A stretch of 64,000 nt of DNA from Hemileia vastatrix (GCA_030280995.1 JASXTE010000001.1:16990606-17054605), one strand, 5' to 3'. Shown: positions 33,361-44,719, numbered from the stretch's first letter. The notes: a model not told the origin generated them from the sequence alone. Numbers and translations: made by a program.

Positions 33361-34170
33361 GGGGGGGGCCTTTTTGGGGGGCCTTTTGAAGCAAGAAAAA
33401 AAAGACTAATCTCTGCTTTTTAATTTTTTTTACAGAATTTTTTTTTCTTTCCCTTAGTTTCTGGACATTTCCCCCTGTTTCCAAAATAAATAAATAAATT
33501 TAATTTAATTTATTTGTGTTTGTTTTTGCAAATAATTAATTATTCTTAAACTTACTGAATTCAATTTTTTATTATTTTAATAAATTAGATTGAAGGGCAT
33601 CAATTGGTATTTCCAATAGAAGGTTAGTATTTTTTTTTATTTTTTATTTTTTTGCAATTAAATTTGCTGAATTTTTTTTTTTTGATTTACTCTTTTTTTT
33701 TTGGTGATTTTTTTTTTCAAGAACTTTATCTAGTATTTCAAAAACCAATCATGATTTTATTTTGATTTTTATTTTTTTGCAATTTACTTAACAAATTTTT
33801 TGTTTTTTTTTTTTTAGAAATTTTTTTCTAGGATATTACCTGGTATTTCAATCATAATTCAGGTTTTTTGATTTGAATTTTTATTTTTTTCCAATTTTTT
33901 TTCTGATTTTTTTGCAGTTTTTTTTACCAAAAAAAAATTTTTTTTCTTTTGAATTATTTTACTGATAATTTTTTATTGTTGGGTTTTTTTTAAATATTTT
34001 TATTTTTATTTTTTTTGTTTTATAATTTTATTTTTCCAGGAAGTTACTATGTAAAATTTAACTTGCTCATCTTCATTATCATCAATTTCTTCAAAACCAT
34101 CTTTATCCTATCTTTCTTCCTTCTCTTCAAATCATAAAAGCTCCAAGAATAATCATCAAATAGATTAGAA
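33361..34170. repeat. T-rich low-complexity interval of E2
   Basis: It begins with a G-rich tract (GGGGGGGGCCTTTTTGGGGG), then long T runs with no ORF. It takes the place where the transposase C-terminus and the first exon/intron of the TET-like gene would be expected. It mirrors the A-rich stretch 18480-19040 of E1. Confidence 0.45.
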
Positions 34171-34179
34171 TCCTTCTTC

Positions 34180-34440
34180 TTTATCTTTAGTTTCTTCTAT
34201 CTCTTCAATGTCCTTCCATTCTATTCCTTCAATATGTTCAAATTCTTCTTCTTTATCTTTACTTTCTTCTATCTCTTCAATGTTCTTCCATTCTATTCCT
34301 TTAATATATTCAAATTCTTCTTCTTTATCTTTACTTTCTTCTATCTCTTCAATGTCCTTCAATTCTATTCCTTCTCCCAATCAATCTGAGCTTTCCTTAC
34401 CAGAAAATAAAAAGCAGAAAATAATGGAACCAGCTAGAGA
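34180..34440 (+). repeat. E2 Ser-rich tandem repeat, likely N-terminus of the TET-like protein
   Basis: About three copies of a 66-bp unit (CTTCTTCTTTATCTTTACTT, CTATCTCTTCAATGT, CCATTCTATTCC), giving SNSSSLSLLSSISSM repeated on the plus strand, then PENKKQKIMEPARE. E1 has a matching Ser-rich stretch on the TET strand (18466-18350). An antisense acidic reading frame is a shadow. Confidence 0.5.
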
Positions 34441-34559
34441 ATAAAGCAATTCAAAGACAAAATTTTATCAAAATAGAAAGTTGATTAGGATGAAGATATT
34501 TTGCAAAACATTCTTTGGACATATGGATAATCTCAAATTTTATAAGACTTCAATATCAA

Positions 34560-35469
34560 ATCTTAAAATTTTTTTTTTTTTACAAAAACATCAAAAACCT
34601 TACAGAAGGCAGTATAGATCTCATTTTTGCAGTTGTCAATAATGGAAAAAAACTTCAATTCATCTTAGAAGCTCATTTATTTAATGGGAAAAAGGATGAA
34701 GTTTTTTGCCAGCTTTCTGATTTAATTTCTACTCTCTATCAAATGGCTTTAGTTTGACAACCCTTATCAAATAAAAATCTTATTTCTGGTGTCATGAAAG
34801 GTTTTGGCTGGTGACCAGGATATGATAAAGGAGTTTATTTTGGTGTGTAAATTTTTTTTATTATAAGTTATTTTTAATTTTGTCATATATTCCAGAAATT
34901 TATTCTTTATTAAAAAATTTGAAACCAGAGCAAATGGAAGAAGATCTGAAACAATGGAATTCTTTAGGATCATTTAATATTTTCTTGGCAAATCAATTTA
35001 AAAAATTATGTATTCAAGCTTTTTAAAAAAGCCATCAACTTGCTTTAAAATCTGATCAATTAAATTGGTCTGATCCTGAATGGGAAGAAGCAATAAATGC
35101 TTATGTTTTTTGTTCTAATTTATTCATCACTTATAAAGGATTCTACAATAATGTTTATCTAGACAAACATGATAAGAATTTTCTAACATTTGCAATTTTC
35201 TCTTATATTATTCCAGAGACTAGTTTTCCTATTTCATCATCCTCTTCTGATGAGGGACATGGCCTTTATTTTCTCCTTACCATAAATGTATTATTGATTT
35301 TTGTAGGGCCAATGGAATATTTGAGGCTATATAAAATTCTTCTCAACATCTGCATCAAACAACTAAAGCACCTCAAACTTTAATTTCTTGTAAAGAATTT
35401 ACCCATTTTGGCTTTTCATTCCAAATAAATTAAGGTCTTATCAATCGTATTAATAATCCAAAAAAATAG
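34560..35469 (+). pseudogene. TET/JBP-like 2OG-Fe(II) dioxygenase of E2
   Basis: Two exons: the first ends at 34842 (donor GTGTGT) and the second starts at 34896 (TTCCAG acceptor), the same phase and place as in E1. It reads FILEAHLFNGKKDE, LISTLYQMALV, GVMKGFGW-PGYDKG, then LGSFNIFLA, LNWSDPEWEEAINAY, FYNNVYLDKHD (the HxD motif with His replaced by Tyr), LTFAIFSYIIPET, IIDF-ANGIFEAI, HQTTKAP, FTHFGFSFQI. There are at least four in-frame stops and small indels. It is more diverged from E1 and E3 than they are from each other. Its value is in showing which residues persist across the family. Confidence 0.65.
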
Positions 35470-35659
35470 ATATAAAAATTTTTCTTAGTAGATCTGTTAA
35501 GTATGGTAACTAAAATATTATAAAAAATTTTCTATCATTAAATATTTTCATCCATCTTTTTTTCTTTTTTTTTCTCATTTATTCAATTTTTTTATTTTAT
35601 TTTATTTTTTATCTTTTTAATTTTTTTAAATTTTCTTTTATTTTCCTTTTTTCAATTTT

Positions 35660-36605
35660 ATTTTCCTCTTAATTTTTTTTTGCATTTAATTTTGGATTTG
35701 TCTCTTCCAATTATTTTTTAAAGTTATGTCAAGATAGATTACTAGTTTTATATAATAGTGCATCTGGTCTTAGGTCATTCTACTGGCTATTATATAAAAT
35801 AGGAAAGCTTGATTGGGACTGGTGAAAATAATTGGTTGAAGAAATTTTCATTTTTAAATTTGTTTGCATTTAAATTTGAATTTGTCTCTTCCAATTATTT
35901 TTTAAAGTCACATAAAGATAGATTACTGGTTTTATATAATGGTGCATCTGGCCTTAGGCTGTTCTACTGGCTATTATATAAAATAGGAAAACCTGATTGG
36001 TACTGGTGAAAATAATTGGTTGAAGAAATTTTAATTTTTAATTTTTTTTGGATTTAAATTTGACTTTGTCTCTTCCTATTTTTTTTAAAGTTACATCAAG
36101 ATAGATTACTGGTTTTATATAATGGTGCTTCTGGCCTTAGTTTGTTCTAGTGGCTGTTATATAAAATAGGAAATCTTGATTGGGACTGTTAAAAATAATT
36201 GGCTGAAGAAATTTTCATTTTTGATTTATTTGCATTTTAATTTGAATTTGTCTCTTCCAATTATTTTTTTAAGTTACGTCAAGATAGATTACTGGTTTTA
36301 TATAATGGTGCATCTGGACTTAGATTGTTCTACTGGCTACTATATAAAACAGGAAAACTTTATTGGGACTAGTGAAAATAATTGACTGAAGAAGTTTTCA
36401 TTTTAAATTTTTTTTACATTTATATTTGTTTTTGTTTCTTCCAATTTTTTTTAAAAGCTACATCAAGATAGATTACTGGTTTTATATAATGGTGCATCTG
36501 GCCTTAGGCAGTTCTACTGGCTATTATATAAAATAGGAAAACTTGATTGGTACTGGTGAAAATAATTGGTTGATGATATTTTCATTTTTAAATTTTTTTT
36601 TCTAT
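35660..36605. repeat. five-copy tandem repeat, unit 183-184 bp
   Basis: Units start near 35721, 35905, 36088, 36271 and 36455. Each contains AAGATAGATTACTGGTTTTA, GGTGCATCTGGCCTTAGG, CTATTATATAAAATAGG and GGTGAAAATAATTGG. Unit divergence is low. It lies 3' of the TET-like gene. 183 is a multiple of 3, but the frames contain stops in each unit, so coding is unlikely. Confidence 0.85.
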
Positions 36606-36624
36606 TTGATTTCTTTGATTCAAT

Positions 36625-36930
36625 AAATTGCAGGGGGGGGGGGGTATTGCCAAATTTTCATATCAGACTTCAAAAAAAAAATTCATATGAGACTTGAAAA
36701 AAAAATTGACTTGAAATTTTGGTGATACCCATCCTTTACTTCAATAAAATGCAAAGGGGAGTATTGCCACAATTTCATATAAGACTTGTTAAATTCTTTA
36801 CTTGAAAGAATTTTGTAGATACCTGCCCCTTAGTTTAATCAAACTATGGGGTGGGATTGGGAAATTTTCAAATTTGACTTGAAAATTTTAACTAAAAAAG
36901 AAGTTTTAACATTAAATATTCTTGAAAATT
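36625..36930. repeat. E2 intergenic minisatellite between convergent genes
   Basis: Same units as 16340-16800 in E1: GGGTATTGCCAAATTTTCA, TTTTGGTGATACCCATC, TTTACTTCAATAAAATGC. It starts with a run of 12 G. It separates the TET-like (+) and SANT-like (-) genes. Confidence 0.65.
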
Positions 36931-37068
36931 TTATTTAAAAAAGAATATATAACTTAAAAATATGAAAATTCAACTAATGATGGATAGAGTAAAGAAATAC
37001 AGGAAATTAAGATAAATTTTATGTGCAATCAATTATGAACAGTTGAAGTGTGAGGGAAATAAAACAAA

Positions 37069-38404
37069 CTATTTGTCAAATAATTTCTTCAAATGTTCAC
37101 TTTCCTCAACAGATTTAATAGCTTTAACACATTCTATCAAGAAATCTTTCTTTTTGTAATTTTCTTCACAATCAAGCTTATATTTCATCTGTTCCATGAG
37201 GTTTTGATGCTCAATTTTTTTCTCCTCTTTCTTTGATTTTTCAATACTTAGATATAACTCAAATTTCTTCTCCTCCAAGTCTTATGCCCTATCATCCTTC
37301 TGTAAAGAGAGTTTGTAATTCTTCTCTTCCAAATCACGTACCCTGTCATCCCTCCTTAAATGGATCTTGTATCTATGCTTTCAAACTTTAGAGTCTCTTT
37401 AGCAACTTCCACTTTTTCTAGAGTGATAATAAATATTTACAAAAAGTTGAAGAAAAGCAGAGTAATGTATTAATAGGTTTGGTATCACTTACCAGAATCA
37501 TGTTTCTCCAAAAATTCTTCAATAGAAGAAAAAGGGGTTTGAGATTAAGTATCACTTTTTATTTTTCTTTGAGAGTGGAAATTTAGACTACTTGAAGCCC
37601 TTCACTTTTTTTCAAGGTCACATTTTCCTCCTCATCATTTTTGCTGGCTTCTGACTCAGTTGATTGTTGCTCCTGCATTTTTTCTTCAGCCTTTTTAGAA
37701 ATAAGAAAATATAAATAAAAAAAAGAATTGGTAAGATAAAATAAAAAACATATTTGAGTTAGATCAGGTTGGTTTATATTGCGATAAGGATCTATTGAAA
37801 AGATATCTTGAATTGTGGAAGTTTAATGAGGGGAGGCTTGAGTAGAAGAAGAGGGAAAAAGATTTCTTTTGACATCATGTTTGGAGATATCATCTTCAAC
37901 ATCCAACATGTTTTAATGATTCACATCAGTTTGCTCTTTGAAAATAGAATCCATCAATATAAAGTAAGGACATATAGAATCAATTTTATTGTCTATGGAT
38001 TTGATGCCCTTACTGATATCAAGGTCAGTGATACCAAAACTAGTAGAAGATGAAAGAGTCTTTTCCTTCTTGTATTTAGCTTTATAATGCTTGAAGCATT
38101 CAGACATCTTTTTAGTTAAAAGATCTATTGTTCCCTTGGTCATATTCCGTAATTTGTTGGCCATTAGAAGATAATCATTAACTTTTGATTCTGGGGCCCG
38201 TCCTACTTTAGTTGCATTTTTGGTACCAAAAAAAGAATAATTGTTAGATTTAGTTTTCAGCCAGTTGATAAAAATGAGATGATTATCTTTCTTTAATTGA
38301 GCAGTCTTTTTTTTCTCAGCTGAGCAGAGGAAAGAAGGAGTAGTGCAATTTGAAGAACAACTGGGGGAAGGCTGCCTTTGAGAAGATCTGTGATGACAGG
38401 GCAT
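37069..38404 (-). pseudogene. SANT/Myb-like coiled-coil partner protein of E2
   Basis: Three exons at the same places as in E1. Exon 1 starts at the ATG at 38404 (MPCHHRSSQRQPSPSCSSNC), runs through LIFINWLKTKSNNYSFFGTK and ATKVGRAPESKVNDYLLMAN and on past SICPYFILMDSIF. Splice signals are TTCTAAAAAG near 37690, GGTAAGT near 37490 and CACTCTAG near 37425. The C-terminus ends LKKLFDK-stop at 37069 after a coiled coil (YLSIEKSKKEEKKIEHQNLM). Where E1 has a TAG, E2 reads Lys. Stops near 37915 and frame slips after the second intron break it. Expected role as in E1: partner of the transposase. Confidence 0.65.
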
Positions 38405-38519
38405 GTTAAGATGAATGAAGATGAAAAGGAGCAAAAACAAGTGTATTAGATAGTGATGTATTCTGAATGGAGATAATAGACAGGATGAGATGAGAATGGT
38501 GGTGCGCAGCACAGTAGAA

Positions 38520-38743
38520 GGCATATACAGAGAGTAGTCAAAAATGTGGTTATGAATGAAAGTAGGCCAAGATGTGGTTATGAAAAATTGAGTAGAAAAA
38601 TGTAGGATAAGAGGTCAACTTTGACACATAAAATGTCTAATAACCCAATTATTAGCAAAAATAATTGCGGAAGATAATTAGGGTATAAGGATTTTTATCA
38701 AAATTGAATTTAATTGTGGATTGGTCAACTTTTATACCCCCTA
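38520..38743. repeat. E2 right terminal region
   Basis: Matches both ends of E1: two copies of the CCAAGATGTGGTTATG unit, GATAAGAGGTCAACTTTGAC, ATAATTGCGGAAGATAATTA, and the end CCCCCTA. Confidence 0.75.
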
Positions 38744-39179
38744 TTATTAATTTCACCTTTTGAAATAATATAAATTCAATATTATATTACCAATATTGTA
38801 TCTTAAATAGGGAGGCTATATTTTAGAGTTGATTATAAATTTAAATATCTTATTCCTGCTTCCCAACTTGTTGAGTATCCAAGTAAAATCACAGTAGCAT
38901 GAGTATTATACTTTATCAATATATTGAACCAATAAATTACCAATCTGGGTAACTTATTTACATATTTTAGATTTGAGCCTGGTTATTATTTTATATAAAC
39001 AGAAATGGGAATAAATAGATATAGTATTTAAATTCAAGTTATAAAAATAATTTAAGTGATAAATATTATTATATAAAAGTACTTCACTTATAACATATAA
39101 TCAAAGCTGTAAATAGTGTGAGATTTCATTATATAGTATTATATCTAATCTTGTTGGTTCTATTCAGAAAGTAATACTT
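38744..39179. other. AT-rich interval, nothing recognised
   Basis: No ORF or repeat identified between E2 and the transposase relic E4. Confidence 0.4.
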
Positions 39180-40226
39180 CTGAAAAGACTCATTACTACC
39201 TCTTACAGTGACTCAGTCCTGATAGGAATCATGACATGATCCAAGAGATCCAGAAAAGAAATATATGAATTTTTTTTGGATGTCACATATAAGCTGAAAA
39301 GAAATTGATTATCTTTCAAGAAGATATAGTCATTTTTGTTTGTATGAAAAAGAATTAATGGAATTATAAAATAAGCTGCATTTTTTATCATAAAAGTAAT
39401 TCTTTTCCCCTTGAGTATGTTTCTGACTCAAAGGAGTAGTAGTACAATCATCAAAACCAATATATCCTGGGAGACGCTCTGTTTGCATAACTTGAGATGA
39501 TTAAAGTTTCTCTTCTTTTGTTGGAAAGGTGAGTATTTGAGATTCCAAAGAATTGATAGCGGTGATGTATTGTTTTGAATAAGCTCTCACAGAAATTTAC
39601 CCTAAATCAAAGAAATTTTCCAAATGTTTCACAGAAGCTTAATTACCATTGGAACCCAAAGATGGCCAATTGAATTGAAGGATCATTTTGTTGATTTTGT
39701 GAATTATTGTGAAACACAGAATGATCCTGAAAAATCTCCAAAAATTAAACAAAAATTCCTGGGAAGTCCTAAATAGCTTTCTAAAACTGAGTGCAGATAA
39801 GCTTCAGATTTTTTGGATGGTGTACTTGAAAGTATGAAGTACTTGTGGCTTTCTTGGAAGAGGGTTATGTTTTCTAGAAATTTTTTATAAAAAAATCATC
39901 TTCAAGATCAAATTCCAAGAGCAGATCAAGAGCTATGAAAGTCATTTCTTAATTGAGTTTATCATGGTTTGATATTGAGGAAGATATGAATCTTATATGG
40001 TATAAAAATATAAATGATGTACAATGTCTTGAGTTTAAAGTTTTTATGCTACAGAGTGCAGCATATGAGTGACATGATGCTGAAAAATTAGTAAAATAGA
40101 AATTTATGGAGAAAGCAGCATTTTTGGTTGTGAAAGTGCAGCTTTGAGTGAAATAAGTAACATATTTGACTCTTGAAATACACCAGTCTTGGGGAAAGTA
40201 TGTTTTGGTAATCTGCACTTAGATAG
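39180..40226 (-). pseudogene. E4: decayed PIF/Harbinger transposase and element end
   Basis: Minus strand reads QVMQTERLPGYIGFDD-TTTPLSQ (aligned with QAEGFPGCIGFVDGTTIPLS in E1; the catalytic Asp is shifted by mutation), then YSKKC-like and FLFSLYVTSKKNSYISFLDLLDHVMIPIR. Upstream (39560-39950) are traces of AIQLAI and ELFRTS blocks. Bases 40080-40226 match E3's right subterminal region (45470-45600: GCACTTTTGGTTG, AGTGAAATAAGTAAC, CACCAGTCTTGGGG). The TAGGGGG end is lost. This is an old E3-type copy. Confidence 0.6.
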
Positions 40227-40229
40227 GTG

Positions 40230-41903
40230 CCAATTTTTCAAAACTGTCATCCCCTACTCAACCAATGTAATTAGAAACCTATCAGTCACCCATTTCTTTT
40301 CCTTCTACTTAAAATCAAGAAAAAAAGTTAGAGAAAGAAATTATTATCAACAGAATGGAAAATATTTCTTACTTGAAAGACTGGTCTGAAGTTTCGCCTC
40401 TTGCAGAGATTTTTTTCTTTTAATGGAAATCAGCATTTGAAGTTAAAACACATGTGATAGTCCTGCTCTTAAGTTTAATTCCAGCTATGTAGAGAAAGGC
40501 TTAAAAAAAGGTGGGTGTGTTGATTATAAAGATAAAATTTTTCCAAAAGCTAATTTCTAATCCCAAATAATTCTTGTAACCCTTTATAAAATATATGAAT
40601 AGAATATATGATCTTTCAATTGTACTGCTGCATACTTACATTGTAGTTTTAAGGAGGATTTGTGGGTTGAAATGTAAGAATTAATACAGATTTAATATTT
40701 TAATTATTTCTTAAACTTCACTAGTTATCAAAGCATTATATTTTCTTTTACTTAGTTTTACTTAATTATTAAAGTATATCAAAGTGCATGTAGCAAAATT
40801 CAGTGAATTAGGATAGAGACACTATATAATACATGTAGCTACATTGTATTTACTCATCTTTTGATCATATCTTATCTTTTCTATCGTTTGTTTTATGTCA
40901 AAAAGTTGTCTAGAAGAAGAAAGAAAATAAATATAAAAAGGAAGAAGAAGAAAAAACAAACGTCAAAAAGAAGAAAAAAAATCTAAGTACACAATGTTAT
41001 TATAAATTAAAGGATTTTAAAACAACTCTTTTGACATTAGGTTTTTTAGTTAAACAAGTAAGTAATATTATATTCCTCTGACTTTAATCAAAACAAAAAT
41101 AAAAGTGAGCCGCTCTTAAAGCTACCTGTATTTAGATATAGTTCAGTATTTTATTTGTATTTAGAACACAATAATAAAATTGTTAGAAAAATATTTAAAA
41201 AGAAACTAAATTTATTATTGCTAAAAGAGGAGGTAATGAAAGTAATGGTGACTACAAATTGAGGAACAAAATCCTTTAAATAAGCAAATAAGGCCCTCTG
41301 AGATTTTAATAAGGGTACAAAAGAAAATAAACAAATAAAATTAAGTGTTACAAAAAAATAATGATTCTGCATAACTATATACAAAAACAGAACAAAAGAC
41401 CTTAATGTATCCATCCCTTTAAAGCCTGTAACCATGTAAGAGATGAAAAAGGATACTAGTTTGATCAAGAACAGAGAAAATGTAACTATAGTAGTTACAA
41501 ACACATTACATTTTGATTAATTGTAAAAAATCCAAATTTTTAATGAAACAAATATATTTTATACTATTTGGGACATAAAATTTTTTATATCTAAATAATA
41601 TGGCTTAAAAAATATTAAGTAAGCATTTTAATCTGCTTTACTAGTATAATGAATTTTTCAATTAAACAAGTAGTTTAATAAAATTAGTTTTATTAAAATA
41701 AAACACTTATATTTTAAAATAAAGGTTTTACTTGTTTAATGTATTTGTTTGATTAATTAATTATTCCTTTATTTTATTTTCTTAGTCCAATTTTGAGAAA
41801 GCTGGAGTGCTCAATAAGTTTGTAAAGTATTTTTCTTCTTATAAATTAATTTATATAATTAATTAATTAATTAATTACATTATAAGTTGATGTTTTTACT
41901 TAT
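40230..41903. other. AT-rich interval, possible outer part of the Gypsy-B 3' LTR
   Basis: No supported gene. If E3 and M3 were inserted in the Gypsy-B 3' LTR (its start is at 45916), the outer part of that LTR should lie just left of 41904. I could not confirm this by alignment. A hydrophobic 117-codon minus ORF (41151-41504) has no recognisable feature beyond Phe/Leu richness. Confidence 0.3.
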
Positions 41904-42419
41904 TAGGGGGTGTCAGTTCTGGCAAATCCGCACTTAACTTAAGTGCGGATTTCAAACCAAATCAGCACTTAAATTTTGCAAAAAAGTCACTTATTTCAAA
42001 AAAGGGTGTCAGTTATGACCTCAAATCAGCACTTTTTTCACGTTTTTTTTCACAACCACATTTTGGCCACAAAACATCCCTTCCTTTCTTACCCCATCCC
42101 TGTCACATGTGACACACTGACCTTCCTCGCTACCTACCCATCAATCCTCGGCACACACCCCTTCCTGACATTTTCAATATTTTTACCAGGCATGTTTACA
42201 TTCTTTTTTACTTATTTCTTTTACTTCTTAATCTTTTTTCTATGGGTGTCAGTTCTGACCTCAAATAAGCACTTTTTTCATGATTTTTTTTTCAAAACCA
42301 CATGTTGGCCACATCATCCCTTTCTTTCACATACCATTTTGTACTCTCCAAATGTCCTCTTTGTGTACTTCATTCACTTGGGTTGGTATTTTGGTTTGTT
42401 GCATATTCATTTTTTTTGG

Positions 42420-42630
42420 AATATACTGTGAATTTTTTTTTTTTGGATGGCTCATTGGTTTTCCTTCACCAGCTCAACATGAAATCACATATTTTCTGAA
42501 ATCACATATTTTGTCAGTGATTTTTTTTTTTCATTCATCCCTCATATCCTTTTCCTATTCTCCTCCAACATCCCTCAAACAATTTGGTTTCATTCATTTT
42601 GTCATCTCATCTCTCCAGGTAAGTCACTTT
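42420..42630 (+). promoter_or_regulatory. probable untranslated 5' exon of the E3 TET-like gene
   Basis: Aligns with the reverse complement of 19780-19990 in E1 and ends in the donor CAGGTAAGTCAC at 42616. A second donor-like AAGGTAAGTTTC is at about 42985. Between them and the TET exon there is no open frame, so the 5' part is probably untranslated. Confidence 0.45.
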
Positions 42631-43149
42631 ATTCTTTTTTTTTGATTTTTTGATTACTAATTATAATTTTGTTTTGTTTTTTTCTGTTTATTTTATTTTT
42701 TTTATCTAAATTTTTTTTGTAAGTGGTTATTTTGGATTTCAATGTTATAATTAACCTTTTTTTTCTCTCCCTCTTTACTTTCTTTTTTAGCTCCATCACC
42801 CTACTCTTCATCCCTCCTTGGCATGGTCATTATCCCCCCTTTCCCTTATTTCACTTTTCTTTGGCTCCATTTCATTGAAACACATACATTGCACATTCTT
42901 TATGCATTTCACTTACTCCATATTCAATTTCCCCACAATTCCAACATCAATCTTTCTCACTCTATTTTTCCTACTTTTCAATCAAGGTAAGTTTCATCTC
43001 CTTTTTTCATGCCTATATGATATCTCATTCCTTTTATGAAAAGTTCATACTTAAATATATGTATGACTCTTATCTGGATAACAGTGAACTTATAAAACTC
43101 TTTTTGATCTCATCTTCATTACCACTTTTCAAGTTTTTGTAAAATTTTG

Positions 43150-43500
43150 AAAATCAGACTCGGAATTAGGGTTAGGTTTATTCAAATCTAATGTTCTTTT
43201 TACTGAAGATTCTCCTGAAGGCTACCTTTCATTTCCCACAAACAGATTTGAATTTGATTCAGTGGTTGCTGAGATATTGACCATTAAAGTTGAGCCTTTT
43301 TTTTCCCAATTTAAATTTTTATTTCATTTTTTATGTAACAAATTAGGGTTAGGTTTATTTAAATCACATGTCCTTTAACTGAAGATTTTACTAAAGCATA
43401 TCTTTCATTTCCCTCAAACAGGTTTGAATTAGGTTCAGTGGTTGCTGAGATTTTGACCTTTGAAGTTGAGCCTTTTTTCCGAATTTCACTTGTCTTATTT
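43150..43500. repeat. tandem duplication, unit about 183 bp, in E3
   Basis: Two copies from about 43163 and 43346 share TTAGGGTTAGGTTTATT, ACTGAAGATT, CTTTCATTTCCC and AGTGGTTGCTGAGAT. It lies where the first TET-like coding exon would be expected; that exon is absent from E3. Confidence 0.65.
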
Positions 43501-43581
43501 CACATTTTTATATTGCATATTTAGAGGATAAGGATTCTGAAACTCTTATATGATTATTATCTAGGCATTTTAATTATATAG

Positions 43582-44210
43582 GCATGTATTTGTTGCTCAA
43601 GAATATCACTAAAGCTCAAAAAGATGAAGATTTTTGCTTATGGGACACTCTACCTTCCTTTAACTCTTTTCTTGCTCTTCGACTCAAAAATCACTGTAAT
43701 AAAGCATTTGAAAAAAATCATGAACTTGCAACCAAAGTTGGAATACCGAATTGGTGTGACTCCGAATGGTAAGATATCAGCCACAAATATCTTTTATTTT
43801 CTAATGTTATTATCACTCATTCTGGATTTCACAATAAAATTCACACCAATACCAAGGACACCAATTTTCTTACTTTTGGTATATTCTCATATATCAAACC
43901 AATTACTGGCCAACCAATACCATCTCCAGCTAAAATCAAATGACATGGTTTATATTTTCCAGACCACCGGTGCATCATTGATTTTGTTTTGGGAAATGGT
44001 ATCATCGAAACTATTTGGAATTCTTCTAAGGATAATCATCAAACGACCAAAGCTCTTCCTGGTTTGGAATCCTGTCAACATTTAACACATTTTGGTAGCT
44101 CATTTCAAATCAGTCATAAGTTGATTCAAAGAATCAATAAGGTAATGAAAGAAGGTAAAGTTAATCGATTTAAAAAAACTTTATTTAGATCCAAAAAGTA
44201 TGGGGATTAG
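43582..44210 (+). pseudogene. TET/JBP-like 2OG-Fe(II) dioxygenase of E3 (exon 2 only)
   Basis: Begins at acceptor TATATAG and reads GMYLLLKNITKAQKDEDFCL, DTLPSFNSFLALRLKNHC, FEKNHELATKVGIPNWCDSE, HNKIHTNTKD (HxD has become HTN), FLTFGIFSYIKPITGQPI, GLYFPDHRCIIDF, GNGIIETIWNSSKDNHQTT, FGSSFQISHKLIQRINK, ending RSKKYGD-stop. Very close to E1 exon 2 but with different lesions: stops near 43770 (TAA) and 43943 (TGA), while the three E1 stops are sense here. Exon 1 with the GFGWRPG block is missing. Confidence 0.7.
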
Positions 44211-44509
44211 AGTTGTCATTGAGAATTTTATATTTTTTTGTAAATTTTTAATAAATATTTTTTATGTATCAATTTCCTCAACTAAAGTAATGGGCCCACG
44301 ACCTTGTGTTGTATAAATGGTAATCATGATAACATTTATTTGTTTCATGGGGTTCCTCTAGCCTATACTTGTGGAAAGTCCCAAACTTTTGTTTCTAGAT
44401 TTGATCTGCATTTTGGCTTAAAGGATTGTCATCACTTTAAACTAGGGAAATTGATATATATTAGATATTTATTTAATAATTTATGTAATAATATTAAATT
44501 TAGATGACT

Positions 44510-44700
44510 TCCACCCCTTACTTCAATAAAATTCAGGGGGGGAGGGGGTATTGCCAAATTTTCAAATCTGACATGTGAAATTGATGACTTAGAAAAATTT
44601 TGGTGATACCCACCCCTTGCTTCAATAAAATGCTGGGGAGAGTATTGCCAATTTTTTAAAACAGATATAGAATTTTTTTGACTTGTAAATATTTTGGTGA
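44510..44700. repeat. E3 copy of the shared minisatellite
   Basis: Same units as in E1 and E2 (ACTTCAATAAAATTC, GGGGGTATTGCCAAATTTTC, TTTTGGTGATACCCACCCC). Here it separates the TET-like exon from the truncated transposase and forms the transposase break point. Confidence 0.65.
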
Positions 44701-44719
44701 AAATTTTTGACAAGAATGT

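Larger units (their letters stand above)
32285..38743. mobile_element. E2: PIF/Harbinger-like DNA transposon carrying a TET-like gene
   Basis: 6.46 kb with TIRs of about 33 bp (TAGGGGGTATCAAAGTTGAC at left, TAGGGGGTATAAAAGTTGAC in reverse complement at right). Flanked by TTAT on both sides (32281-32284, 38744-38747). Gene order: transposase (+), Ser-rich/TET-like (+), 183-bp tandem repeat, shared minisatellite, SANT-like gene (-). This is E1's order in the opposite orientation, so the arrangement is ancestral to both. The transposase is truncated; the element is dead on its own. Confidence 0.8.

Noticed and set aside
34165..34380. Repeated Glu/Lys ORF on the minus strand
   Set aside because: Antisense shadow of the 66-bp Ser-rich tandem repeat of E2.
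35660..36605. Possible CRISPR array (regular repeats)
   Set aside because: Units are contiguous 183-bp repeats without unique spacers, in a eukaryotic transposon.
41151..41504. 117-codon hydrophobic ORF resembling a multi-pass membrane protein
   Set aside because: Phe/Leu/Ile richness is expected from antisense A/T-rich DNA; no start context, motif or homologous copy supports it.
41976..43039. Several overlapping Phe/Ser/Leu-rich ORFs in the left part of E3
   Set aside because: T-rich low-complexity sequence opens several frames at once; the region aligns with non-coding blocks of E1.
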